Part shown: positions 17,963-28,900 of the stretch, piece by piece
How the letters are laid out: each line of letters opens with the position of its first letter
Position numbering within the stretch: the stretch's first letter is position 1
The notes under the pieces: generated by a model
Told to the model about the DNA's origin: nothing
Database searches by the model: none
Seen by the model: the letters and a program-made list of their open reading frames with translations, nothing else
Program-made: the position numbers and the translations under genes
Origin: Asparagopsis taxiformis
Taxonomy: Eukaryota; Rhodophyta; Florideophyceae; Bonnemaisoniales; Bonnemaisoniaceae
Assembly (NCBI GenBank): GCA_030407315.1
Contig: JALQPE010001880.1
Location: 31,106 to 95,105, forward strand
Direction of reading: 5' to 3'
Length of the DNA: 64,000 bases

Positions 17963-20900
17963 GGTGTGGCGGGCGGGCGGCGGTGGGGGCGGTGGTGGAG
18001 TTGGTGCGCGGGGGGAGGAGTTGGGTTGAGGGGGCGGTTGGATTGGAGCGGTGCTGATTGGATGGGGAAGGAAACTGGGTGTGTGGTATGATTATTTTAT
18101 GGTTTTTGGGAAAGTTTCGGTTTATGCATCTGCAGACCGGCGAAACCTGGTCCCGCAGAATTGGCAAGTGGCATTGAATGATTGGGGTACGATGTTTTCA
18201 GTGTCGGATTATTGGTATATTGATCTGCAATTAATAACATTATTCAATGTCATTAATTAATTATAGAATAACGGCCTATTCAGTTGTGAGAAAGTCCATA
18301 GTGGAATGCCAGCTGAAGGGGTGGAACACTCTACGAGGGTAGTTGGCATCAAGTATTTGGCACGTAGCCTCTGCGGTCGCTTGTGTGCCTTTTTTGTAGC
18401 TAGCTGGTAAAACGCTTCCTATTTATACACCCGCGCTCCCTGTGAGCTGCCAGTAATGCCACTACGTTCCAGGTGAATTGTCAGTGTAGTTCCTGCGCTC
18501 CTGGTGAGCTATCAGGGGTGGTTTTACTACTGATATTAAATCTGCCTCCGTGCCCCTTTAGCTTTTGTAAGCTAAGCTGCTGATGAGCGCGGCGCGTCCT
18601 TGTTTGTGGGGCGGTGACGATCCTAAGCCATTCGATGTCGTGTCGGCTTTTAGGAATATAAGCACACTGACATGGCTTAGGCACGTCAGTCTGATATCAC
18701 GATGTGTTGATTGACCGACGCAGCCTTGGCATGCATGTGTCGACGAGTGGACACGTATGACACAGCACACGTGTCGTCCTGGATCTCTTTCCATTATTGA
18801 TATTGGAACGTCAACTTGTTACAACAGTACAGTAGGATTTCAAGCAACGCAGAAGGTATTTCAAGTTGAAATTTTCAACTTGACAAGCGCTAATAGAAGC
18901 ACAAACGCAATATTGACAGAGTTACAACGGTTGTCGTGCAGCCGGCCTGCGAGAGGCAAACATACTGCTTCGCTGCCAGAACGCAAGTTGTTGACGGAGC
19001 GTCGCCCACAGGCACGTCAATTCTTCAGCCTAGGCGTCGCTTTCGTTCCCCTCCCACCACCCCACTCTATCGTTGATTCTCAGTAGCTTAGCATGGAGCG
19101 CTACTGGGGGGCCTACCGCTACACGCTCAGGCAGGCCTCTCGGTCTGAAGGACTACAGAACTCCTACCCCCCAGTAGCTGTCCGGAAAGTTCCGGTAAAC
19201 CCTGCGGTTATACTGCGTTCTACTCATGATCTTATCGAGGTTCACATCGAGTTTTGGGCGTTGACCGGAAGCGAAATGACGTTGATTGAATATACACTGA
19301 AGTTCCGTACCATTCGGTATGCATCCATGTTTGAATGCTGTTATAGCAGCTGAAACAGTCCCGGAATCTGTACAGCACACCGCTTGTCATCACAAGCACC
19401 TCGCGGTAGTAATAGAAGATGTTCGGGGAATATATACACCAAGGTAGCGATGGAAGCAGGAGAATAGAAAGCTAAGCGGGCTCAGAGAGCCCTGACAGAC
19501 GGATGAAAGGAACACGGCAAAGGCTGTTCCAGCTAGACATCTTCGCACTGGCCCCTGCGCTGGAGTGGGGCTGGAGATGGCTGACTTGTCGTAGCGGGAT
19601 TTGTCGTCGCTGGTGGGCGTTGTAGAATTAATTGTTGTGGGTGGTTGTGGGAATTGAACTCGGGAAGTTTGGCTGGTGAAAAAAGGCGGTATTCTGTGCG
19701 GTTGTGTAACTGGGAGAGCTGCGTGTCCAGGCTGCTCGGGATGACAATAATGGACTGCTGAAATCAAATAGCGGCGACGAATGGAGTCGAAACGGCGTCA
19801 ACTCTAGACACTACGCGCCCAGACTGTGATCCGCTGCAGACGGCAAGCAGCGGACGCAGTGCCACGAGTCGGATACATACAGGCATACGAGTATCGACAC
19901 GATGGAACGGCAGTCCATCTACAGACCCTCTATCACAATATACAACACAACTCTACCGATCTACCACACCATTGCGTGCCACAAATCGCCCAATTTTCCG
20001 GCATGATAATTGCACGCGTCTCATCTCCATCTCTCGCCACCGCAACGCACACCGCATCCACGCAGCTACAATACGCGCCATGCAGAACATCGATCAGCCA
20101 TCGCCAATGCCTACATCAGAAGCGCACCACGAAATAACGGATCGTCACAGGAAATGCCGCGCAGCATATCACGCACAGCAGACAACTCACCATCGCAAGG
20201 ACGTGCCCGCACGGTGCGAAAACGCCGCACACGATGCCATACACGGGTGCATCATGCACGGCATACACCAACCGGGCGCATACGGCATCGGATATCCAGC
20301 GCAGGTCATGACAGCACGCGCGTCGAACAGTCGTGCAGACATGGCGGCGGGCGCGGGAGGGGCCCAACGGTACATATGATAGCATAGTGTAGCACTGCAG
20401 GAACGGAAGCGACTCGGAGACGACATCGTGCGCATCTACACCGACGCACACGTGTCGTGCGACAACGGCCGCGCTTGAAGCGCGTGCGGTCGGAGGTGTG
20501 CGATGTGTACATGTGTAATACGTAGATGTGCTGCAGAGGCACTGACTGCTACTTGGGTGAGTTGGGGTGTTGCAGCAGCCTCGAGACCGAGTTGTTTGCT
20601 GCTGGGCGGATGGGTGGTAGGGTACTACTCGCGCTGACGGGGATGAAAATGATCATGACTGCGCATCGTGACAGCGATGCCACCTGGTGATGCGGCGTCG
20701 CGTCCGGTCGTGCAGAGAGTGGATGCGGTAAGCGGCTGTAACGCCGCGCGCGAGTGCAACTGACGTGCAGACGAGATGCGTTGGAGATAGACGGGCGTGC
20801 GGTTGTTGAGATGGCATGACGTGTGCGGTGCTGTTGACGAGCGCGACGTCACGTTGGCAGACAGCGAGTGCAATTTGGATGGGGATATACACTGACACTG

Positions 20901-21380
20901 GGGTGGATGAATTTGGGGATTACAGTTATCGACATGCATGCATATGACGATTCGGAGGAAAATAAGGAAATGAGGCCCGTACATGTGGCCGATTTTGGCC
21001 TGGACAAAAGGAGGAGCGATCATACCACTCTCGAGACCGTTGCCTTCATTTCTCCGTCCAGCCCTGAGTCAGTTTCTAGATGATACGCATCATGTCCAAC
21101 ACGAGCGGAACGCCGCGCCACGCCACCAACACAGACAGCCTGTCAGGCCCGCACGACCATCGCAGCCTCTGACAACGCTTTCCAGGCATGTCACGCATCG
21201 GCCACCCAGCGCATGATCTGGCGGATCGTCGTCGCAAATCCAACACGTGTGTCAAACCGCCATCAAATCGCATCCACACGGCCAGACAAAACGCACGCAT
21301 TCAAATTGCACCACAGCCATGTAACCCAAACCCAACCCAACCACTCCCGTCCAACGCTCCCATCGCCTACACAACCCGCC
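17963..21380. other. Intergenic, 3.4 kb, repeats but no supported gene
   Basis: No frame has a recognisable signature. An AT-rich block lies near 18215-18265. Three imperfect ~35-bp tandem units (GCTCC-TGTGAGCT-CCAG type) lie near 18443-18520. A 12-bp inverted repeat (GCTACTGGGGGG / CCCCCCAGTAGC) spans 19100-19178. The rest is GC-rich sequence with overlapping spurious frames on both strands. Confidence 0.45.
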
Positions 21381-22418
21381 ATGCAGCCCGCAAACATCCT
21401 GTCCCTCCTCGCCGTCCTGCTGCTACTCACGCTCGCGACGCAGACGCCGGCGCTGACGGCGGTCGCGCCGCCGCTGCGCCAGACGCGCGACGCATGCACG
21501 TCGCGTTGTTTCCGCATGCGCGACAACGCGCAACGCGCATGCGCGCGTCGCCCGCCGCGCGTGGGATGTCGTGTACGCTCGTGCATGCGCGCCGACGAAC
21601 GTCGCGGCTTCCAATGCACCACGGGACGTCCCGTATGTCCCACACAGTGCTTTGTGCGACGCGTACGCGCGACGCGTAACTGCGCGCAGCCCGCCGCGCG
21701 CGCGCTGGGTTGCGTCGTGCGTCGTTGTCGCCGTGCGGATGCGCGTTTTGGATTTGCGTGTCGACGACCGTTCTTTCCGCCGATGGTGATGACGATGCAG
21801 CCGACGCCGTCGCCGTCGCCCAGCGCGTCGATGGCCTGTCCGCAGATCTGCATCCCGGACCGCGCGACCGCAGAGGCGCTGTGCGGACAGCTGTTCGTCG
21901 TGGCGATGGGGTGTGTGCTTAGGGATTGTGGACTGCCGGATGGGTCTGTGGGTAGTATTTGTGTGCTGCCGGTGCAGGGTGTGGCGTTTATATCGGCTAC
22001 GCCGTCGCCGAGTGTTACGCCGTCGCCGTCGAGTCTCGCGCCGGGTGCCAGTCCGTCGCCGAGTAGCTCGGTGTCGCCGTCGCCGAGTGTGAGCGCGTCG
22101 GTGACGCCGTCGGTGTCCGTGTCGCCGTCGCCGTCGATGATGTGTGAATTTTCGCTGCAGGGTGGCTTTGGGGAGGTGGCGTTGGATGGCGTGTGTCGAT
22201 GTGGTGATTCCAGTCGTACGGTGCTTGTGTTGAGTAATGCGCTGGCCGGTCCGAATATGGTTTGTTATAATGAATGTTTACAAAGATCGTTGACGAATAG
22301 TTGCTCGCCTAATTTGTTCTCGATGTTCATCAGCGCGTCGTCGGCAGATGTGACGACTTGTTGCACCTCCTGTGGAGGGAATCCCATGCCCGCGACGAAT
22401 CGTTGCGTCGCCGCATGA
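21381..22418 (+). CDS. Secreted Cys-rich protein 2 (three Cys repeats)
   Basis: The frame opens earlier, but the ATG at 21381 is chosen because it directly precedes a signal peptide (ILSLLAVLLLLTLATQTPALT); 345 aa. Three consecutive Cys repeats follow: CTSRCF ... GCRVRSC ... GFQC, CPTQCF ... GCVVRRC ... GFAC, and CPQICI ... GCVLRDC ... GSIC. Then a long SPSPSVTPSPSS linker and the C-terminal domain CEFSLQGGFG ... GVCRCGD ... CYNECLQRSL ... TTCCTSC ... TNRC. It is the largest of the four paralogues by repeat number and the most Arg- and GC-rich. No TATA box is evident upstream, unlike paralogues 1, 3 and 4. Function unknown; secretion is inferred from the signal peptide. Confidence 0.8.
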   Translation: MQPANILSLLAVLLLLTLATQTPALTAVAPPLRQTRDACTSRCFRMRDNAQRACARRPPRVGCRVRSCMRADERRGFQCTTGRPVCPTQCFVRRVRATRNCAQPAARALGCVVRRCRRADARFGFACRRPFFPPMVMTMQPTPSPSPSASMACPQICIPDRATAEALCGQLFVVAMGCVLRDCGLPDGSVGSICVLPVQGVAFISATPSPSVTPSPSSLAPGASPSPSSSVSPSPSVSASVTPSVSVSPSPSMMCEFSLQGGFGEVALDGVCRCGDSSRTVLVLSNALAGPNMVCYNECLQRSLTNSCSPNLFSMFISASSADVTTCCTSCGGNPMPATNRCVAA

Positions 22419-23697
22419 CGACGCGCGATGATTGTAGTTTAGAGCATAACCGCTGTTAACTGTTGCACATTTAGCTACGCATGGTGTAAAGTCTGACTCT
22501 TCCGACCAATCTGTACACGTGTACCGAAAATATCTCCGCTGTGACTTTATCGCAGGCCGGTTACAGCTATCGATACAAACTGCACCCGCGCCGCTCCGGC
22601 AGCCGGCTGGCCGTCCGGTCAGCGGGCGGGGAGCTGACCAAATGGGGCGTACAGACGCTACACGCCACGGCTGAAACGCTCGTCGAGTGGAGCAATGCTC
22701 TTTCCCTGCACCGCGTCGAATCAGCACCACCCGACTGACGGCGCAGAAATCAGGAGGCGCTGCTACGCCTCTGCGCCAATTCATTGATGCCGCACACGTA
22801 CGAATCGTAGCATCCAACCACAACTCGTCAAAATCCACAACGTGACCTTGTTGGCAATGTCCATCCATCCGCGCGCCACGCCACGTGTCCGTCGCCTACT
22901 TTGGCGTCTGCTGACACACCCGATCCGCATCGTCGCGCCCGTCATGCTGCTTGCATACCCGCGCGCCTTTGCCGCCATTCGTGGCACACACACCCGCTCG
23001 TCACTCGCGCATCCGCGTCACAACGACACCCGCCGGAGCCCGCGCCGCGGGAGAGGTTGGTGGTACTGGCGAGCGGCTGTGACCGCCGATGGCGTCGTGC
23101 TGCAAATTCACCGCTCGCGTCGCGGGGATATACTGCGTGTAGGACGCATGTTCCGGCTCGGACGCGCCGTTGTGCGTCTGGACGGAGGCGCGGTGTCGGC
23201 GACGATTTGGTCGGCGTGCGGTAGACGAGCTTGTGGGTGCGCATGGCGCGGACCGTGACGCGATTGGAACGGGATGGAATGCTTTGTAACGAGGTGGACG
23301 ATGCGCGTGTAGATTGTGTGATCGCATGACCTGTTGATTGATTGCCGTGCAGGAAGATGCCGTGCATGGTACTGGCGGCTGGTGCGTTTGATTGGGTGTC
23401 TGTGGATGCGGGAGCGCTGTGGACAGAGGATGGATATCTCGGCCGAGATGCCTCGTATCACGCGTCTCGGAGCGGATTTGGTACGACACGTGCCGTTGTC
23501 CGTTTCTGCGCACAACTACTCGATGTGATTTTCAATTTCGAGAAAATATCTGCGCCAATTACAATGGCCAGTATGCCCCGAGAAGCCCGGTTTGGACCGG
23601 TCAGATTCTGGAACCTCGAATGGTGGATACGTGTGTTTGCTCGATGTCTTGTCTGTCTGTCATCTTGCTTCCAGCAGGTTTCCAAATGTCTCGACAG
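22419..23697. other. Intergenic; 5' flank of LPMO copy A
   Basis: From about 23080 this stretch is a diverged duplicate of 32290-33000. Frames in the two copies are not conserved relative to each other, which argues that they are non-coding. Confidence 0.5.
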
Positions 23698-24658
23698 TAG
23701 ACGATTTCTGGTGTTGCCATATGGGAATATATGGAAATTGCATGGAAATTTTTGTGGCGCGTTTTGCTCAGCAGGCGGTGCCAGTATGGAGCCGAGTTTC
23801 GGCATACCTACGCCTGGGGGGAACTGGGTTACGATCTTACAGCGTAAATGTTAGGGCTAGAGAAGTAGAAGTTTTGCTCAAAAGTTTAATTGTGTGACGT
23901 AACGGCCTCGCTCCTAGTAACGCGCTGTGGTAAAAGACAGTTGTCCCCGAATCGAGATTCTGAAATGTTATGTAATGGTGTATTGCTTCGTTTGCTGAAC
24001 TTGGTGCTGTGGAACTCGTTGCAACACCGAAACATTACCTTGATCTCATTTCGATTGTTACTGCACTGCTGTAGAAGCACTACCCAGAATATAGAGAGCA
24101 ACGGTACGATTTGCAAAGGATTCCAAGTTGATCGCAGATGACGTTAGGTTTGCGTTCTGCACGGCGCACACCAAACGTCATCTTCGATGAATTTCACAAC
24201 CATGGCTTCTCGGAGTGCTGGACAAGCAGGCAGTGCTAGTTGCAAAGGCATATCTCACTTCAACTGACTACCTTTCGAAATGGATTAATTGCTTGCAGCT
24301 AAGCTGAGGCCGCAGCTTTTCATCTGTCTTGGCGTTCGCATGTTACTCCATCGAACGACAGCCAAATGAGATTGATGAGTGCAAAATCTCGCGCAGTGCA
24401 GCAGCATATCTCAGGACCTCGATTCGGGGACAACTGTCTTTTACCACAGCGCGTTACGTCACACAATTAAACTTTCGAGCAAAACTTCTACTTCTCTAGC
24501 CCTAACATTTACGCTGTAAGATCGTAACCCAGTTCCCCCCAGGCGTAGGTATGCCGAAACTCGGCTCCGTACTGGCACCGCCTGCTGAGCAAAACGCGCC
24601 ACAAAAATTTCCATGCAATTTCCATATATTCCCATATGGCAACACCAGAAATCGTCTA
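23698..24658. mobile_element. 961-bp inverted-repeat element without ORF
   Basis: The left arm (23698-23956, 259 bp) and the right arm (24418-24658, 241 bp) are near-perfect inverted copies beginning TAGACGATTTCTGGTGTTGC. They differ by two substitutions and an 18-bp insertion in the left arm (GGCCTCGCTCCTAGTAAC). The ~460-bp centre has no coding capacity. The paralogous 5' flank of LPMO copy B lacks the element at the corresponding point (ctcgacag at 32991), so it was inserted after the duplication. The target duplication is ambiguous (AGTA or TA). It looks like a non-autonomous foldback or MITE-like element. Confidence 0.8.
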
Positions 24659-25528
24659 GTATCAAGTGTCCTGTTTATGCGCAACATGATGCAATTCAAA
24701 TCAGTGTTGCTGGAACACCAAGTCACATCACTCGACCAACAAGTTGTGCTCTCCTCGCCATTGCGCTTGGAAAGTCACAGCGATGAACGTCGCCCCAGTT
24801 GTTTTCAGCAACATTTAAGGGAACACGAACGGTAGTTGGGGTGCTCTCCATATTTGTCCATGATACAGAGTTAGACTTAGCACCTATTGTTTACACGTCT
24901 ATCACCAATGAGTAGAATACCATTTATAATATCCCTATCATTGCTCTGCGCACTGTGGGACGCAGTCGCATCACATGGCTTTCTTTCAGATCCTCCACAG
25001 AGAGGAAATTTAGTCGGTAGATGGTCTGATATTGTAGTGGACCGTAACGCACCAGCAGACCCGTATCTACACTTTCCGGCGGGACGGAAGGGGGGAGGAC
25101 CTGGCCAAAACGTAGGGTCTAAATCTCAAGAAAAGGCTGGAAACTTCAATTGGACTCCATACGACCCATTCTCTCCCTCTTTCGTATGGCGAGCCGGCGT
25201 GTGCGGGGATGAAAAGGGGAAGAAGCAGGACCATTTGCGTGGTGGAATCTACTATTACAATGCAACCATTGTACGTACATACCAGAAGGACAGTGTGATT
25301 GGCATTTCAGTAAAAATCATATCAAACCATCGCGGAATCATGGAGCTTTTTCTGTGCGATGTTGATAAATGTGGAGGCGAAATATCAGAGCAATGTTTCC
25401 AGAAGGGGCATTGTTTCAAATTGAAACGAGCGCAATCGCAATGTGACCGTCCGACGGAAAAGAGGTGTGGACCGATTGATGAGAAGTATCCAGGCAGATG
25501 GTATTTTCCATGTAGGCACGGTGCAGTA

Positions 25529-25895
25529 TGTAGCAAATCTTTGTTCCTCTCTTCGCAATATCCTGTGACCTTTCTTGACAATGTTCGATACACTGTGGAG
25601 TTAGTTTAATTTTTGTTTATGACCAGAGTTTTTGATCCTGGTCAAAGTTGATCATTTCAGATGATGATCTGATATTGCCTCCTCTGATGATGGCTCTCTC
25701 TCTATTAGAGGGCATTTCATCTCCACTTAAATGTTGTTTGTGGAGTCAATGTTGATTGTTATCAACATTATCTATCCGTTTGTGATATGTCTGAAGTATT
25801 CTATCTAATTATTTCAACGGTAGTTCAAGTTGTCTGTTATTTGCATTCTGCAAATATTTTGTAGCTTGTATCGCTTCAAGCCACAAATGGCTACA
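25529..25895 (-). repeat. 3' LTR of gypsy element
   Basis: 367 bp, TGTAGCAAATC ... AATGGCTACA on the plus strand. It contains 64 bp (after GTTGATTGTTAT, before AAGTTGTCTG) that the other LTR lacks. Confidence 0.93.
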
Positions 25896-25928
25896 CCGCC
25901 CCATGCTCTGGAACAGAGTATCATTATG

Positions 25929-28900
25929 TCATTTGCTTTGATCAAGTTGTCTGATGGCTTCCTTGGCGGTCTTCGTCCGATGTTTTGATAGGAATGTCTT
26001 CAACATTTCAGGAACGTCTTGATGTATGTTCTGTAGTGGCTCCCATGTGTGATCTTTTTGATTAGGTAGTCCATCCCATTCAACATAAATGTAGAATCTT
26101 CCCATTCTCTTCTTCACGTCCTTGAGATGTTTTATGTCCTCATATTCTGCCTCTGTATGTGATGCATGTCGTATGAGGTCTGGTGATGCATCAACACCAT
26201 CCATATCATTTCTGTATAGCATGAGCCTTACAGCGTGTACTCGTTGTGTTTTGTTATCGGTGAGGCTTGTTACTTCATATACCCAATCGCTAATTATTCT
26301 GGTGATCCTTTGTGGTCCTTGCCATTTGAAAGATAGCTTATGACCTTTCTTCTGTGCTCGATGCACTAAAACAAAGTCTCCAGTAGTAAATGTGGGTGTG
26401 ACAAGTTTCGTTTGCTTGTTATGTTCTATAATATGCCGTTCCCTGTTTTCTCTGACAAGTTTTTCCACATCTTGGTGCATCTTGTCGATACATCTTTGTA
26501 GTTCGTCAATGTTGACAACTTGTCTGCAGCGAGTGTATGTCATTCTGTCTCCTGTATCTTTCATATAACCAATTGTTCCTCTGTTTGGTTTTGTCCCTGT
26601 CATAACTTCCAGAGGGGATCTGTATGTTCCGTCCTCTCTTCTTCCGAGTCTTTGCAGTGGAGATTCGTTCATGACACGTTGTATGATGTGTACAATCGTC
26701 GGCCAGTCTTGAGGTGCAAGACGTAATTCGGAAAGCAGTGCAGATGCTGCTCGTAATACTTCTTTGCAACATCTCTCCACAGAACCGTTACTCCATGGGG
26801 AGTATGCAGTAGTGAAATGGTGCTTGATACGATATTCTCTGGTCAAATGTCGTATGACCTTGTTTTTGAAGTGGGAACCTCTGTCGGATACAAATACATC
26901 CATCGTTGAGAATGTCTTTATCCACGACAGGATTTGTTCAGCAACGTGTTCAGCCTCAGCTACTTTTGCAGGGCAAAGCCAGACGTAGCTTGATAGATTG
27001 TCCTTCAATATTAAAATGTACTTCAATTCATCTATTCCTCTTCCCATGTAGAGGTAGTCAAAGTGCAGGACTTGATTCGGTGTTTTTGCCATTATGCTAT
27101 GTCCTAGTGGTCTGGGAACTCTTTCACCGCTTCTTGATAGGATGCAATGTACACAGTTCTGTACAAATACCTTGGTGTCATTGGTCATGTTATTCCAAAA
27201 GTACTGTTCTTTGAGTGTGCTCTCAGTGGCAGCAGCACCTCTGTGACCTCCAGTACCGCAGTGTGAAATGACAAGTAGTTTCATCTGCAATTCAATGTCA
27301 TTGTCAGGAATCCATAATTTCTTTCTTATTGTCATCATTCCATCATTGTCTGCGTGAACATGTTGTGGTGCATGTTTTCTGTGGTGTATTTGTGATTTAC
27401 GAATGGTTGAAATGTCAGGCCAGGTGAATGTTTCCTTGAATGGTGATTCCACAATGTCCATGCTTTTCAATGTTTCTCGTATGGAGCGTATTGCGGAAGT
27501 GCGCTTCTTCCTGTATCCAACAAGCCATCTAGTCATGATGTCTGCCATGACGTTTTCGTTTCCTGCTATGTGCTCGATGGTGTATTGAAATCTTGACAGA
27601 TAGAGTGCCCATCTTTGAACCTTATTGACAATGTGTCTGCCAATTGTCGGCTCTATTGATAGCGGATTGAATATGAATAAGAGGTTTCGGTGGTCTGTGT
27701 AGATGTGTGTGTCATGTTGTCCAACCAATAGATAGTCGAGTTTTTTGAAGACTTGGTAAACTGCAAATCCTTCCTTTTCGAAAGTGGTCCAATGCAGTTC
27801 GTTGTTCCTGAAAGCGGAGCTGATGAATGCGAGTGGTTGGTGTCGTTGCGACATGGTGGGTTTTTGAAGTTCGTCTGCGTCACATTGTGTGACAACAGCA
27901 GCCCAGTGAGTGTCAGACGCGTCCGTGTATATGCACGTCTGTTTGTTTGGGTGAGGATGAGCAAGTTTGACTGAGTCGCGAAGACTGTTATGTAATGAAG
28001 TGAATGCGTTCACGTGTATGCGGCCCCATGACAGTCTAGCGAGAGGTATGCTTGCAATAGACTTTCGGGTGCGCTTGCCAGCTAATTTGTATGCATCTTC
28101 GATAATTTGTTTGAGTGGTTCTATCCGGCTGGCGAAGTCCGGTATAGAATAGGACATCCATTGTAGGCAGTGGATGAACTGTGATAGTTCTCCAGCGTTC
28201 TCCGGTGTAGTGATGTTCTGTAGTCCATTCAAGTTCTTTGGATCAAACTGAACTCCTGCGGCGTCGATTATTCTTCCACACCATTTGATAGATGTGCTGT
28301 ATAGCTCGCATTTTGTTGCAGAAACTTTAAGGTTTCGTTGACGGCATATTTGTAGGAATTCTCGTAGTGTCTCGAGTAGGCCATGTTCCGTACTATGATG
28401 TAAGATAAAATCGTCTTGCCAGGCTTTGACATTATTTCGTAGTGATGCAAAGCATGGTTCAACTCTTGATTGAAAGTTGGAAGCGGAGTTTTTCGCGCCT
28501 TGTGGTGAGCGAGTTGGAGAAAATATGCCTTCGGGGGTAGTGAAACTTAACACGTCCATGCTTCCTTCATCGAGGGGTAATTGCCAATATCCCGAGCAGA
28601 AGTCAATCGAGGCAAAATGTTTGCTACCTGCAAAGTCGGCGCACTCGCTGTCGATATGTGGCATGGGCCATCCGACTGCCAGAGTGGCAGCATTGACAGG
28701 TCTATAGTCGAAATTGATGCGATATTTCTTCGACTTTGGTTTTAGTACCAAAAGTGGTGCAGCAGCCCATGTGGCGTTGTAGTTAGGCTTGATAAATCCG
28801 TAGCTCTGTGCACGATTCAGGAAGGCAGTGAGGTATTTCCGTTGTTCAGGACTGTATCTCCTAGTTCGTGTGAGAATTGGTGTGGCATCTGAGGTGATCT

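Noticed and set aside
19826..21023. Overlapping frames on both strands in GC-rich sequence
   Set aside because: No frame dominates and none shows family motifs; typical of GC-rich intergenic DNA.
23001..23513. Minus-strand frame partly matched by 32279-32818
   Set aside because: The two regions are homologous DNA, but the encoded proteins do not align in the same frame, so the frame is not conserved.
25255..25593. Minus-strand frame inside LPMO copy A
   Set aside because: Antisense shadow of the LPMO coding strand, also present in copy B at 33623-33916.
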